This document shows, in pieces, positions 18,725 through 29,027 of a stretch of 55,659 bases of DNA. A model generated the notes under the pieces. That model was not told the DNA's origin. It did not search any database and saw only the letters and a list, made by a program, of their open reading frames with translations. Positions within the stretch are counted from its first letter, which is position 1. Each line of letters begins with the position of its first letter. Location of the stretch: NCBI GenBank assembly GCA_903910745.1, contig CAIWAO010000077.1, positions 1-55,659 of the forward strand, in the 5' to 3' direction. The DNA comes from an uncultured Burkholderiales bacterium (lineage in GTDB: Bacteria > Pseudomonadota > Gammaproteobacteria > Burkholderiales > Burkholderiaceae_C). Position numbers and translations under genes: made by a program.

Positions 18725-20449
18725 TTACTGTTTAGGACAACTTCCTGTTACGTCAAATTTTATAGAGTGCGTTAGCGGGGATCGATACAAACTCCATGCC
18801 TGGCCCTTGTACTCCAAGATATATCCAAAGTTTTCAACCATGGGTTTTGCAGTCCACTCTTTTGGAATCAACAACCAACGCTCTGAGACTTTGGACTCGG
18901 TTGCAAGCGTATACATTGGCTTTAAAACAGAGCTCGTTTCGGGCTCGAAATTAACACCTTCGAACATCTCCCTTCGCCAATTGTCGCCAGCATGGATTCT
19001 CTCATTGTCCCAGTTTTGTACAACCCACAACTGGGTTTTAAGATTCATCAAAAAGGGGAGATCATATGCATATTCACCTGCTATCAAAATCTTCGCATTG
19101 CTTAAATCTTGACAGGACAGCACCTTGGCCACGTCAACACTAGCATATCGATTTGTAATGACCGCTGCCTGGATCTGAATTAAAACGACCACGCCAAGTG
19201 ATAAAACAAACATTCCTTTGTAAAAAAAATGCTTGATCCTAGTCTGCTGAGTCAGCCTGTCCCAACCCAGCACACATAAAACACATGTTGGCGCAATGAC
19301 GGGTAATACATAACCAATAATCTTTGAGCTGGGGATAGAAAAAAATATCACAATCACCCATACCCAGATCACACAAAGACCAATTAAAAGTTTTTCACTT
19401 TTAATTTGATTTTGTTTTTCCCATTTAAATTCATTTAAAAAAGATTTTAATCTTTCCTTGAATCCACTGCTATTCCTTAATATGTCATATAGATTTTGAT
19501 ATTGATGTACCCAAAATCCCAAAAACCACGGCCCCATTAACAATGAAATTGCAACCAAATAAAACCAAAAAGGTTGTGGGTTGTTAAATTGTGTCCCCGT
19601 AAAACGAGCCAACTGATGCATGCCAAACATGTAACTCAGCATGCCCGGATACTTTGACTCCACAACAATGAACCAAGGAAAGGTGATACAAATAAATACC
19701 AGTAAGCCCGACACCCAGGGCAATCTTTTTAAGGCATACCATCTACCGCACCAACAAAGCCATGCCAACACAACAGCTAGGGGCAAAACAACCCCTATTA
19801 GCCCTTTGCTAAGTACTCCCATCCCGCAAGCAAAGAAACCCAACAATGGAACACGTTTATTGGTAATAGCCTTATCTTCAATGCTTGCACTTGAGTTGGG
19901 ATCGCAGTGCATCACAAACCATCCAAACGAGCCAATCGCAATGTTGATCCAACATGCAACCATCATGTCGTGATTGATATATTGTCCGCCGAGTAAGAAA
20001 GCGGCACTTGAACCAAAAATCAGCACTGCTTTGCGAGCAAAAATTACACCTAAAGTTTCACAAAGAAAAGGCCCCATCAGCGCCAATATAAGAATGGCAT
20101 GTGTAACTGGAATCAGTCTAAAAAACCAAGCACTGGGACCTGTTACGGAGTTGGCAATTCCGCCAAGCCAATATAAGAGTGGGGGCTTATGAAAAAATGG
20201 GATGCCATTTAATCGAGGCACCAACCAGTCTCCCGACTCCCACATCCATCGCCCTATCTCGGCGTACCTGGCTTCATCGGGTAATGCAAGAGGGCGAAAA
20301 GCGGATAAAAAAATCAACAAAATAGAGACAAATAATACGGGTCCCAAAACACCGTCAAAGCTCCACAGTTTTATTTTCTGTTGGTAATGCTCTGGCCCAT
20401 TTTTGCGCTTGATTTCTGTATTTGTAGTGTCCGAATTTTCTCTAATCAT
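18725..20449 (-). CDS. ArnT-like lipid A glycosyltransferase (GT83/PMT family)
   Basis: A 574-residue polytopic membrane protein (about 12 hydrophobic helices) of the GT-C fold. The first periplasmic loop has the catalytic acidic motif LALPDEARYAEIGRWMW (Asp58-Glu59) followed by FFHKPPLLYW, characteristic of ArnT and FlmK, which move an amino sugar from undecaprenyl phosphate to lipid A phosphates. Its stop faces the GtrA-like gene 20 nt away, and it overlaps the upstream YdjC-family deacetylase by 4 nt (ATGA). The context suggests a glucosamine- or galactosamine-type modification, not aminoarabinose, since ArnA/B/D-type genes are absent here. Confidence 0.87.
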   Translation of the reverse strand: MIRENSDTTNTEIKRKNGPEHYQQKIKLWSFDGVLGPVLFVSILLIFLSAFRPLALPDEARYAEIGRWMWESGDWLVPRLNGIPFFHKPPLLYWLGGIANSVTGPSAWFFRLIPVTHAILILALMGPFLCETLGVIFARKAVLIFGSSAAFLLGGQYINHDMMVACWINIAIGSFGWFVMHCDPNSSASIEDKAITNKRVPLLGFFACGMGVLSKGLIGVVLPLAVVLAWLCWCGRWYALKRLPWVSGLLVFICITFPWFIVVESKYPGMLSYMFGMHQLARFTGTQFNNPQPFWFYLVAISLLMGPWFLGFWVHQYQNLYDILRNSSGFKERLKSFLNEFKWEKQNQIKSEKLLIGLCVIWVWVIVIFFSIPSSKIIGYVLPVIAPTCVLCVLGWDRLTQQTRIKHFFYKGMFVLSLGVVVLIQIQAAVITNRYASVDVAKVLSCQDLSNAKILIAGEYAYDLPFLMNLKTQLWVVQNWDNERIHAGDNWRREMFEGVNFEPETSSVLKPMYTLATESKVSERWLLIPKEWTAKPMVENFGYILEYKGQAWSLYRSPLTHSIKFDVTGSCPKQ

Positions 20450-21348
20450 CTCTTTTCTTTTTGTGTGAAAATTTCGGAAGCTTTTACTAATCTTACCCCA
20501 AAACGCTGCACGTCATTGACGAAATTTTGTGAATTTAAATACTCAAACTCCACGCACCTAGCAGCGCCAATTGGATCTGATAGTTGATTCTCAATTGCTG
20601 GGTGACACATAATGCATAAAGGTGCTGGATAAGTTGACGAATTTACACTAGATATATTATTATATTTTTGCTCCTCTTTGCGCTGCAAGGAGCAAACACC
20701 ACCAAGCCATTTAGTAAACAAACTTTGGTACATTGGCACACCTAGATTAAATCCATAAGAACCTAATAAAAAGGGGGTGAAATCAACATTATTTTGTTTC
20801 AATTTCTTCTGCAAAACAGACGCGCCAGTAAGCGTGATAATTTTTGCCTTCCAATTAGTAGGATAAACATCACTTACTCGAACCCAGGGTTTGTTTAACA
20901 AGGCTCCATAACGATCCATCAGCACATCAACCAACGCATCTCTTACAACTGGAAATTGGTGCACATGTTGATGCCCATCTATATGATCTGGTGGACCACC
21001 CCATTCATTTTCAAAATTATTTAACTGCGATTCAATAATCAAACGGAGCTTCTTTTGGGTAGCCCCACCCGACCAAGTCTTTAGTAAAACACCCGCCACA
21101 GACGACCCGTATCCAGCCTGGACTGCAAAATCGCTCGTCAAATCTAAATGTAGCCCGACATCCAATTGTTTATGATGTTTTCTTAATAATGGCGCATGAC
21201 TCGTCCAAAACGGCGATAAAGAAAGCACACTAGTTGCAGTAATTTTATTTGCCTTTACAAGCTCAATTACGCCTGCTGACACAGCTTCATTTAGGGCAAA
21301 ATCGTCCGCGCAGATCACCACCGGGGCGTTATGTTTAGAAAAATTCAA
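20446..21348 (-). CDS. YdjC/ChbG-family deacetylase (NaxD/HpnK-like)
   Basis: A 300-residue carbohydrate deacetylase of the YdjC family. The metal site is visible: Asp16 in ICADDFALN, His67 in DVGLHLDL, and His126/His128 in DHIDGHQHVHQFP. Relatives include ChbG (chitooligosaccharide), HpnK (hopanoid-linked) and NaxD, which removes acetyl from undecaprenyl-P-GalNAc before transfer to lipid A. Overlap with the ArnT-like gene (ATGA) points to the NaxD-type role. No hopanoid gene is near, arguing against HpnK. Confidence 0.83.
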   Translation of the reverse strand: MNFSKHNAPVVICADDFALNEAVSAGVIELVKANKITATSVLSLSPFWTSHAPLLRKHHKQLDVGLHLDLTSDFAVQAGYGSSVAGVLLKTWSGGATQKKLRLIIESQLNNFENEWGGPPDHIDGHQHVHQFPVVRDALVDVLMDRYGALLNKPWVRVSDVYPTNWKAKIITLTGASVLQKKLKQNNVDFTPFLLGSYGFNLGVPMYQSLFTKWLGGVCSLQRKEEQKYNNISSVNSSTYPAPLCIMCHPAIENQLSDPIGAARCVEFEYLNSQNFVNDVQRFGVRLVKASEIFTQKEKR

Positions 21349-21545
21349 GCCAACTTTATCCCTTAAAATTAAAATAGGAGTAACATTTGGATTGTTTCAC
21401 AGTATTTATGGCTTGTCCTTGAATAACCCAAAATGCTTTGTTCAATTCTCAAGCAGTAAATTCTCTTAATTAAATTATTTATCCGACATACATCCGTCCG
21501 CCAAGCCATTCGAGGCCCTTTTCAATCTTTTAATCATAAATTGAC

Positions 21546-23756
21546 ATGAACGACAGAATCAAAACACATAACCTAAGCGTAACTACCTCATTATTTAATT
21601 TCATCAATCATGAGGTTTTGCCTGATCTATCTATTAATCAGGAAAAGTTTTGGGCTGGATTTGACTCTATAGTTTCCCAATTGGCCCCAAAAAATATTCA
21701 GCTTTTAGCCGAGCGGGATCGTTTGCAATCTGAAATTGATCATTGGCACGACATGCACCCAGGTCCGGTGCATGACATGCATGCCTACCAGTCCTTTCTT
21801 AAGCAAATTGGATATTTGGTGACGCCGCCAAAGAGTGTTCATGTTAAAACTCAGAATGTAGATGATGAATTAGCACACCAAGCTGGCCCTCAACTTGTGG
21901 TTCCTATCTTAAACGCTAGATATGCGCTTAATGCTGCAAATGCTCGTTGGGGCTCTTTATACGACGCTCTTTACGGCACAGATGTGATCTCTGAGGAAGA
22001 CGGTTGTGAAAAGGGCGCTCAATATAACGAGAGACGGGGTGCAAAAGTAATTGAGTTTGTCCGCTACGTACTTGATCGGACAATCCCACTCAAAACCGGT
22101 TCACACATTGACTCATGTGGATATTCAATCAAGAATGGACAACTAATAGTTCATCTCAAAGATGCAGGATCTACAGAGCTAAAGGCAAAGCATCAATTTT
22201 TGGGGTACAAAGGCGATCCCTCAAAACCAAGCTCATTGCTATTTGAACACCATGGACTTCATATGGATTTGGTCATCGATCCGAGCCGTCCTATTGGAGC
22301 CAAAGATCCGGCAGGTGTCTGCGATCTCATTATTGAGGCGGCACTGTCAACCATATTAGATCTTGAGGACTCTATAGCCGCCGTGGATGCTGATGATAAA
22401 GTTTTAGCCTATAGAAACTGGCTCGGAATACTCCGTGGAACTTTGACAGAGCAAGTCTCAAAAGGAGGTAGCTCTTTCACCCGAGGGCTAAACGCTGACC
22501 GTGTTTATAAAGCACCTTCTGGTCACGGTGAAGTTCGCTTGCACGGACGTTCATTGCTATTTCTTAGAAACGTCGGACATTTAATGACAAACCCTGCTAT
22601 TTTGTATCAAGATCAAAGTGGCATGTCACACGAAATTCCTGAAGGTATTTTAGATGCGGTAGTGACCACAACTATCGCACTTTACGATCTGCGCAAACTG
22701 GCCTCAAACGGTGTTCAAAATTCCCGCAAAGGCTCTGTCTACATTGTCAAACCCAAGATGCATGGTCCAACCGAGGTTGCCTTTGCGTCTGAGCTCTTTG
22801 CACAAGTTGAAAAATTACTTGGACTTCCTGAGAACACAGTCAAACTTGGAATAATGGATGAGGAACGCAGAACAAGCGTCAATTTAAAGGCCTGTATTGC
22901 TGAGGCAACCCACCGAGTAGCTTTTATCAACACAGGCTTCCTTGACAGAACGGGCGATGAAATGCACACCGCTATGCATGCAGGCCCCATGATTCGTAAA
23001 GGTGAGATGAAAACCAGTCATTGGATTAAAGCTTATGAGCGCAACAACGTTTTGGTTGGATTGTCTTGTGGACTAAGAGGCAAAGCCCAAATCGGCAAAG
23101 GGATGTGGGCTATGCCTGATTTGATGGCAGATATGATGAAGCAAAAAATTGCTCACCCACTCGCCGGTGCTAATACGGCATGGGTGCCTAGCCCAACCGC
23201 AGCCACACTTCATGCACTGCACTACCACCAAGTCCTCGTCAGTCAGGTTCAAAAAGGATTAGAGCTGATCGATGAGTCTGCCGAACACGCTAGTATCTTG
23301 AATGACTTATTAACCATTCCAGTTGCAACTCAAACAAATTGGAGTGACGAGCAAAAACAACAAGAGGTGGATAACAATGTTCAAGGCATACTAGGCTATG
23401 TAGTCCGCTGGATTGATCAAGGAATAGGTTGTTCAAAGGTTCCTGACATCCACAACATCGGCCTCATGGAGGACAGGGCTACCCTTAGAATTAGCTCTCA
23501 GCATTTAGCCAATTGGCTTCGCCACGGTATAGTCACTGAGCAAATGGTCAAGTCAAGTTTTGAACGAATGGCGCATGTCGTAGATACTCAAAATGCCAAT
23601 GACCCGCTTTATCTGCCCTTGTCAGGTAATGCACACACTTCAAATGCTTACAAGGCAGCTTTAGATCTTGTATTCAAAGGCGAAGAGCAACCAAGCGGCT
23701 ACACCGAGCCTTTATTACACGCATGGCGTCAAGTTGTAAAGTCTCATCATGAGTGA
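21546..23756 (+). CDS. glcB: malate synthase G
   Basis: Condenses glyoxylate with acetyl-CoA to malate. The 736-residue monomeric type G enzyme shows family segments [73 protein letters not shown] and the catalytic region [15 protein letters not shown], then [20 protein letters not shown]. It could serve the glyoxylate shunt or glycolate use. Isocitrate lyase and glycolate oxidase genes are not in the window. The preceding gap (21349-21545) is AT-rich and shows no site I can name. Confidence 0.97.
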   Translation: MNDRIKTHNLSVTTSLFNFINHEVLPDLSINQEKFWAGFDSIVSQLAPKNIQLLAERDRLQSEIDHWHDMHPGPVHDMHAYQSFLKQIGYLVTPPKSVHVKTQNVDDELAHQAGPQLVVPILNARYALNAANARWGSLYDALYGTDVISEEDGCEKGAQYNERRGAKVIEFVRYVLDRTIPLKTGSHIDSCGYSIKNGQLIVHLKDAGSTELKAKHQFLGYKGDPSKPSSLLFEHHGLHMDLVIDPSRPIGAKDPAGVCDLIIEAALSTILDLEDSIAAVDADDKVLAYRNWLGILRGTLTEQVSKGGSSFTRGLNADRVYKAPSGHGEVRLHGRSLLFLRNVGHLMTNPAILYQDQSGMSHEIPEGILDAVVTTTIALYDLRKLASNGVQNSRKGSVYIVKPKMHGPTEVAFASELFAQVEKLLGLPENTVKLGIMDEERRTSVNLKACIAEATHRVAFINTGFLDRTGDEMHTAMHAGPMIRKGEMKTSHWIKAYERNNVLVGLSCGLRGKAQIGKGMWAMPDLMADMMKQKIAHPLAGANTAWVPSPTAATLHALHYHQVLVSQVQKGLELIDESAEHASILNDLLTIPVATQTNWSDEQKQQEVDNNVQGILGYVVRWIDQGIGCSKVPDIHNIGLMEDRATLRISSQHLANWLRHGIVTEQMVKSSFERMAHVVDTQNANDPLYLPLSGNAHTSNAYKAALDLVFKGEEQPSGYTEPLLHAWRQVVKSHHE

Positions 23757-24141
23757 GAGTATCGACAAACTCAAACGCAAGCTGCAGTTTTACACCATCG
23801 CGTTAATTTTTGGACTCGGCTTGTTGGCACTGGCCTATATCGAGTTCATTTACCACTACTCTTACTCCAATGGTGAGAGCGTAGGATATGTTCAAAAACT
23901 CTCTCTTAAAGGATGGATATGTAAGACTTGGGAGGGAGACCAACTTAAAACAATATCTGCGCAACCAAGCGTTGCAGAAAAGTTTTATTTCACGGTTCGC
24001 GATGACGCTGTTGCAGATAAGATAAACGAAAGTATCGGAGAACGTGTGATATTGGTTTACTCACAGCACCCAGGCTTACCCACTTGCTTTGGGGAAACCG
24101 ATCACTTTATCGTTGATGTGAAAATGGCTCCAAAAAACTAA
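23749..24141 (+). CDS. small single-pass membrane protein, function unknown
   Basis: A 130-residue protein whose start overlaps the end of glcB by 8 nt. It has a coiled N-terminus ([13 protein letters not shown]), one transmembrane helix (about 14-36), then a domain with [16 protein letters not shown] and [11 protein letters not shown], ending in a short beta-rich tail. I recognise a widespread small-protein family with the 'SYSxGxRxGxxxKxSxKG...KTxEG' pattern, often mislabelled 6-phosphogluconate dehydrogenase in databases. Its function is not known. The tight overlap suggests cotranslation with glcB but no functional link can be inferred. Confidence 0.7.
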   Translation: MSESIDKLKRKLQFYTIALIFGLGLLALAYIEFIYHYSYSNGESVGYVQKLSLKGWICKTWEGDQLKTISAQPSVAEKFYFTVRDDAVADKINESIGERVILVYSQHPGLPTCFGETDHFIVDVKMAPKN

Positions 24142-24160
24142 GTTCTAGTTATTTGGTCCA

Positions 24161-25120
24161 TTAATGATTTAGCTTGGGCAACAATGCATCAACAAAAGCC
24201 TTTGCTACGTCAAAGCCCTTTTGTTGTGTGATTTCTTGAAAACATGTTGGACTGGTCACATTAATTTCCGTCAAATGCTCGCCAATCACATCAAGGCCCA
24301 CTAAAAATAGGCCGCGTTTTGCCAATATTGGTCCTAAATACGAAGCGATTTCTTTTTCTCTAGGCGTCAACTCAAGCGCCACTCCTAGGCCCCCTGCTGC
24401 CAAGTTCCCTCTTACCTCTCCACCCTGTGGGATTCTGGCTAAAGCGTATGGTACGGGATGCCCATCAATTAAAAGCACTCTCTTATCGCCTTTATCAATT
24501 GCAGGAATAAACTTTTGAGCCATCACGGTTTGCTCGCCAAATTTATTAAGCGACTCTAAGATTGCACCCAAATTTAAACCGTCCGCTTTAATCCTAAATA
24601 TTCCCATCCCCCCCATGCCGTCCAAGGGCTTGAGAATAATATCTTTATGCACAGCGTAAAACTCCCTAATTTTGAGAGGATCACGACTCACAAGAGTTGG
24701 CGCAGTAAATTGTGGAAACTCAAGTATAGAGAGCTTCTCAGGATGATCTCTTACAGCCTTAGGGTCGTTAAAAACTTTTGCTCCCTGAGCTAGCGCACGC
24801 TCTAATAGATGCGTCAGATAAAAATATTCAGAATTAAAAGGCGGATCCAAGCGCAGCACAACTGCGTCCAATTCGTTTAAGGACTTGACTTCAGAGGGCC
24901 CACTTTTATACCAATTCGAGCCTTCGCTCACCTCAAGTTTTAACTCGACCGGTCTGATCTGAGCACTAACGCGCTCTAAGCTTGAGCAGAAAATATCAGT
25001 CGCCTCACATGCCCAGACGCCATAGCCCCTCGTTTGCAACTCACGCATCATCACATAGGTTGAGTCCTTGTAAATTTTAAAGGTGTCTAGTGGATCGGCT
25101 ATAAATAAAATATTTTTCAT
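24161..25120 (-). CDS. gshB: glutathione synthetase
   Basis: Adds glycine to gamma-glutamylcysteine to complete glutathione. The 319-residue ATP-grasp enzyme has the N-terminal substrate domain (IADPLDTFKIYKDSTYVMM), VLRLDPPFNSEYFYLTHLLE, the ATP-grasp lysine and glycine loop ILKPLDGMGGMGIF, and the C-terminal GLDVIGEHLTEINVTSPT. It lies 42 nt after gshA. In most Burkholderiales the mannose-type EIIA, HPr and EI genes follow gshB directly; here glcB and its partner face it instead. Confidence 0.96.
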   Translation of the reverse strand: MKNILFIADPLDTFKIYKDSTYVMMRELQTRGYGVWACEATDIFCSSLERVSAQIRPVELKLEVSEGSNWYKSGPSEVKSLNELDAVVLRLDPPFNSEYFYLTHLLERALAQGAKVFNDPKAVRDHPEKLSILEFPQFTAPTLVSRDPLKIREFYAVHKDIILKPLDGMGGMGIFRIKADGLNLGAILESLNKFGEQTVMAQKFIPAIDKGDKRVLLIDGHPVPYALARIPQGGEVRGNLAAGGLGVALELTPREKEIASYLGPILAKRGLFLVGLDVIGEHLTEINVTSPTCFQEITQQKGFDVAKAFVDALLPKLNH

Positions 25121-25162
25121 CTAAACCCCTGACCAATCCCATTACCAAACTGCAACATCTTA

Positions 25163-26458
25163 TTACTCATAAAGATCTGCATTTGGGTCCGTGGCTTCAA
25201 GCTCGTAACTGGCTGCAAGCATGGCCAATCGCCCGATGACTCCGTACATATAAAAACGATTAGGTACGCTTGCACCAGGTTTAAATCCAGGCTGGGGCAA
25301 TTGTGCGTTTTGCTCAAACGCTAGAGGTGCAAAACTGGCCCCTGGTGCATTTAAATTTTCATCAATGCCTCGCTCGGCATGCACTCGGTAAAAGCCGCCA
25401 ACAACGTAGCGGTCCATCATGTAAACAACCGGCTCAGCCACGGCGTCGTTGATTCTCTCGTGAGTAAGTACACCTTCTTGAATAATGACCTGATCAACTT
25501 CCCGTCCGTCTTTGATCACGCTCATTTTATTGCGAGTCTTCCTGTTCAAAGCATCTAAATCTTTAACGTCCCGAACAGTCATAATCCCCATCCCGTAAGT
25601 CCCGTTATCTGCTTTTACGATGACGAAGGGTTTTTCACTTATCCCATATTCTTTATATTTTTTCTTAATTTTACCGAGCAACATATCCACATTGCTCACC
25701 AAGCACTCCATCCCTGTGCTCTCGCTAAAGTTAACCTCCCCACAGGTTGCAAACATAGGGTTAATCAACCAAGGATCTATTCCAAGAAGTTTTCCAAAGC
25801 GTTTGCTAACCTCCTCATAACTCTCAAAGTGCAAGCTTTTACGGCGCACACTCCATCCAGCATGCAATGGGGGGAGGAGATACTGCTCATTAAGGTCCTC
25901 CAAAATTCCTGGAATTCCTGCACTCAAATCATTGTTCAACAATATGGTACAGGGATCAAAATTCTCCAATCCGAGTCTTCGCTTCGAACGAATAACAGGC
26001 TCAAGAAGTACCGTGTCCCCATTGGGCAATGTTATGGATGTGGGCTCTTTAATTTCAGGATTGATAGAGCCAATCCGCACGTTAAGCCCAGCCATGTGGA
26101 AGATACGCTGCAACTGAGCAACGTTGCTTAAATAAAATGTGTTGCGTGTATGATTCTCTGGAATCAAAAGCAAATTGCGCGCTTCTGGGCAAATTTTTTC
26201 AATCGCAGCCATCGCCGCTTGCACAGCCAAAGGAAGCATCTCCGGCGTTAAGTTGTTCCATCCCCCTGGATATAAATTGGTATCAACAGGAGCCAATTTA
26301 AATCCTGCATTTCTGATATCAACTGATGTGTAAAAGGGCGGCGTATGCTCCATCCACTCCAGACGAAACCATCTCTCAATAGCAGGCATTGAATCAATTA
26401 TGCGCTGCTCAAGTTCGTTGATTGGGCCTGTGAGCGCCGTAATTAGATGAGGAACCAT
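25163..26458 (-). CDS. gshA: glutamate-cysteine ligase, proteobacterial GshA2 type
   Basis: Makes gamma-glutamylcysteine, the first step to glutathione. The 431-residue protein belongs to the GshA family found mainly in betaproteobacteria (and not to the enteric type). It begins with a helical N-terminus and shows MEHTPPFYTSVDIRNAGFKL, PVDTNLYPGGWNNL, CPEARNLLLIPENHTRN, and a C-terminal NGTYGMGIMTVRD and YMMDRYVVGGFYRVH. Function is assigned by family and by the gshB that follows. Confidence 0.94.
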   Translation of the reverse strand: MVPHLITALTGPINELEQRIIDSMPAIERWFRLEWMEHTPPFYTSVDIRNAGFKLAPVDTNLYPGGWNNLTPEMLPLAVQAAMAAIEKICPEARNLLLIPENHTRNTFYLSNVAQLQRIFHMAGLNVRIGSINPEIKEPTSITLPNGDTVLLEPVIRSKRRLGLENFDPCTILLNNDLSAGIPGILEDLNEQYLLPPLHAGWSVRRKSLHFESYEEVSKRFGKLLGIDPWLINPMFATCGEVNFSESTGMECLVSNVDMLLGKIKKKYKEYGISEKPFVIVKADNGTYGMGIMTVRDVKDLDALNRKTRNKMSVIKDGREVDQVIIQEGVLTHERINDAVAEPVVYMMDRYVVGGFYRVHAERGIDENLNAPGASFAPLAFEQNAQLPQPGFKPGASVPNRFYMYGVIGRLAMLAASYELEATDPNADLYE

Positions 26459-26552
26459 GGTTACTTTCTTTTGTTTGTTTATTCATTCACGGCATTTGCA
26501 AAACAGCCGTGGTAATTTGATTTGCAAAAATTAAAATGCCTACCCCATCCGA

Positions 26553-27833
26553 CTAACCACGTATCTCTCCATTTCCCAGAACAACGTATTTCAGCGAAGT
26601 CAGTCCCTCAATACCAACTGGACCTCTTGCGTGAAATTTATCAGTGGAAATACCAATCTCAGCGCCTAATCCATACTCAAAACCATCTGCAAATCTTGTG
26701 CTCGTGTTGACCATCACGCTTGCAGAATCAACCTCCCTCAAAAAACGCTGGGCATTTGAATAATGCTCTGTCAGTATGGCGTCAGTGTGATGTGATGAGT
26801 ACTGGTTGATGTGATCAATTGCCTCATCCAAAGAATCAACGATTTTCACACTGATAACTGGTGCCAAATATTCTGCGTACCAATCCTCTTCACATGCAAG
26901 TACTGAGTTCAATCCCTTAACTTCAGCGATCAACTCTAAGGTGCGTCCGCAGCCTCTGATTTCAACCCCTTTGCGGGCATAAATTTCAGCAATCTTTGGC
27001 AAAAACGAATTGGAAACTCCCTTGGCCACCAATAAACTCTCCATAGCATTGCAAGGGCTGTACTTTTGGGTCTTTGCATTGTCACACACCCGAAGTGCCA
27101 TCTCTAAGTTGCAAGTCTCATCCACAAAGGTATGACAATTCCCGTCTAAATGTTTGATCACAGGCACCTTGGCCTCAGCGCTGATGCGCTCAATTAAACC
27201 TTTTCCACCCCTTGGGATAATGACATCCACATATTCGGGCATGGTTATGAGGTGGCCAACCGCAGCGCGGTCCGTCACATCCACCAATTGAACAGCTTGG
27301 GGGGGTAAACCGGCCTCCTTTAATGCGTCTTGAACAACTGCGATCAATGCCAAGTTGGAGTTAAGAGCCTCTGATCCACCTCTCAATATACACGCATTAC
27401 CACTCTTAATGGACAGGGAAGCAGCCTCAATTGAGACGTTGGGCCTACTCTCGTAGATCATGCCAAAAACACCGATTGGCACTCTCATCTGTCCAACTCG
27501 AATACCACTTGGCTGCTCTTTGAGGCCCACAATTTCTCCAATTAAGTCTGGCATGCTTGCAAGTTGCTCGCACCCTAACGCGCAGGTCTCAATAATTTTG
27601 GGTGTCAATTTAAGCCGATCAATCAATACTTCTGATATTTGATTTGACAACGCCTGCTTGCAATCAGATTCATTGAATTGAATCAGATTGGCAGATTCAC
27701 TACGAAGTTTGTTCGCTAAGATTTGGAGCGCAAGACTTTTTTTCTTTGCCGTGGACTTTGCCATTAACGCGCTGGCGCGCCTTGCTTCTTTGCCAAGACT
27801 TTGCATTTGCTCAATAAGGTTTTTTGCATTCAT
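26553..27833 (-). CDS. proA: gamma-glutamyl phosphate reductase
   Basis: NADPH-dependent reduction of glutamyl 5-phosphate to glutamate semialdehyde in proline synthesis. The 426-residue enzyme of the aldehyde-dehydrogenase superfamily has [36 protein letters not shown] and the active-site cysteine Cys261 in [12 protein letters not shown], plus [15 protein letters not shown] and [16 protein letters not shown]. proB is not in the window. It follows holA by 108 nt and precedes gshA by 94 nt. Confidence 0.97.
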   Translation of the reverse strand: MNAKNLIEQMQSLGKEARRASALMAKSTAKKKSLALQILANKLRSESANLIQFNESDCKQALSNQISEVLIDRLKLTPKIIETCALGCEQLASMPDLIGEIVGLKEQPSGIRVGQMRVPIGVFGMIYESRPNVSIEAASLSIKSGNACILRGGSEALNSNLALIAVVQDALKEAGLPPQAVQLVDVTDRAAVGHLITMPEYVDVIIPRGGKGLIERISAEAKVPVIKHLDGNCHTFVDETCNLEMALRVCDNAKTQKYSPCNAMESLLVAKGVSNSFLPKIAEIYARKGVEIRGCGRTLELIAEVKGLNSVLACEEDWYAEYLAPVISVKIVDSLDEAIDHINQYSSHHTDAILTEHYSNAQRFLREVDSASVMVNTSTRFADGFEYGLGAEIGISTDKFHARGPVGIEGLTSLKYVVLGNGEIRG

Positions 27834-27941
27834 ATTAGTATTTTCTCACCATCTACAGGGCTTTGCACGATCCGTCTAAAACCAAACAAATAGGTCACAA
27901 AAGCGACATAAAGGAAAGGGACGGTTGACCTTTCAAACGGC

Positions 27942-28994
27942 TCAATTTCCCTTGCAAACGCTTCCCATGCGCTGCGCTAGCCGGTTAAGTGCTTGCCAAG
28001 GATCCTCAGGCCAAAGTGGGGACTTTAGTCCTTTAATTACCCCGTCGACCACATGAGCATCTCTCATCAACACATTGAGATGATTCATTCGTATAAAGGG
28101 GAGGACTCGGTCATACAGAGCCTCGCGTTCGCCCCATATTCTGTTTTCTTTTAAAGCAAGACCAACCGATTTACCTTGTTGCATTGATTCTTTGACTCTT
28201 CTTAGACTTCTTATTTCTTCAGCAAGCGTGAAGTGGGTGAGCACTGCAGCAACCCCCTCGGCCTCTAAGCCGTCCATCATCCGTTGAACCCTAAGTGGTT
28301 GGCCTTGCAAAATAGCCTGGGTTAATTTGAATACATCATAGCGCGCGACATCTAAAACAGCAGTCTCAATTTGATCAAAACTCAACTCACCTTGTGGGTA
28401 TAAAAGACCCAGTTTTTGAATCTCTTGGTGTGCAGCTAGTAAATTGCCTTCAACTCTGTCAGCAAAAAATTTCAACGCCCTTTGCCCCATCTCTCCACTT
28501 GGCACGCGTTGGCCCTGTTGGGCAAGCCTTTGCGCAATCCAATTGGGCAGCTCGTGTCTTGAGACCGGTTCAATTGGAACACTCACACCAGCGCTCTCTA
28601 AGGCCATAAACCATGCAGAGTTTTTCATAATTTTGTCAGCTCTGGGCAAGTACACCATAGTCAACACACCATCTGATTGGGCAGATGATTCGGCCAAAGT
28701 TTGAAGAGCAACCGAACCCTCTTTGCCTGGCTTACCACTTGCGATTCGTATTTCAAGGATTTGTTTATCCGAGAAAAGACTTTGAGAGCCAGCGCTGGCC
28801 AAAATCTCACTCCAATCAAAATGAGCTCCAAAAACGGAGAAGACATGTCTGTCTGTGTACCCCTGCGTCAACGCCTTTTGCCTCACCATGTCACTTGCCT
28901 CTTGAACCAGAAGTGCGTCGTCTCCGTGAAAGACATACATGGCCTTCAACTCTTTTGTGAGGTGATCTGCTAGTTTATTTGTAAATACTTGCAA
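27942..28994 (-). CDS. holA: DNA polymerase III delta subunit
   Basis: Delta subunit of the clamp loader that opens the beta sliding clamp. The 350-residue protein matches the family: YVFHGDDALLVQEAS near the N-terminus, SQSLFSDKQILEIR, VEGNLLAAHQEIQKL and a helical C-terminus ending WPEDPWQALNRLAQRMG. The start is TTG at 28994, chosen because the residues MQVFTNKLADHL that follow align with the conserved N-terminus; the first in-frame ATG would remove 18 residues. It lies 33 nt after lptE, the usual leuS-lptE-holA order. Confidence 0.93.
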   Translation of the reverse strand: MQVFTNKLADHLTKELKAMYVFHGDDALLVQEASDMVRQKALTQGYTDRHVFSVFGAHFDWSEILASAGSQSLFSDKQILEIRIASGKPGKEGSVALQTLAESSAQSDGVLTMVYLPRADKIMKNSAWFMALESAGVSVPIEPVSRHELPNWIAQRLAQQGQRVPSGEMGQRALKFFADRVEGNLLAAHQEIQKLGLLYPQGELSFDQIETAVLDVARYDVFKLTQAILQGQPLRVQRMMDGLEAEGVAAVLTHFTLAEEIRSLRRVKESMQQGKSVGLALKENRIWGEREALYDRVLPFIRMNHLNVLMRDAHVVDGVIKGLKSPLWPEDPWQALNRLAQRMGSVCKGN

Positions 28995-29027
28995 AGTAAT
29001 CGGCTCTTTGATTTGTGAGGCAGGGCG

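Noticed and set aside
18725-20449. ArnT-like enzyme as an aminoarabinose transferase
   Set aside because: No arnA, arnB or NodB-type arnD is nearby, while a YdjC-family deacetylase is; hexosamine transfer is the better fit.
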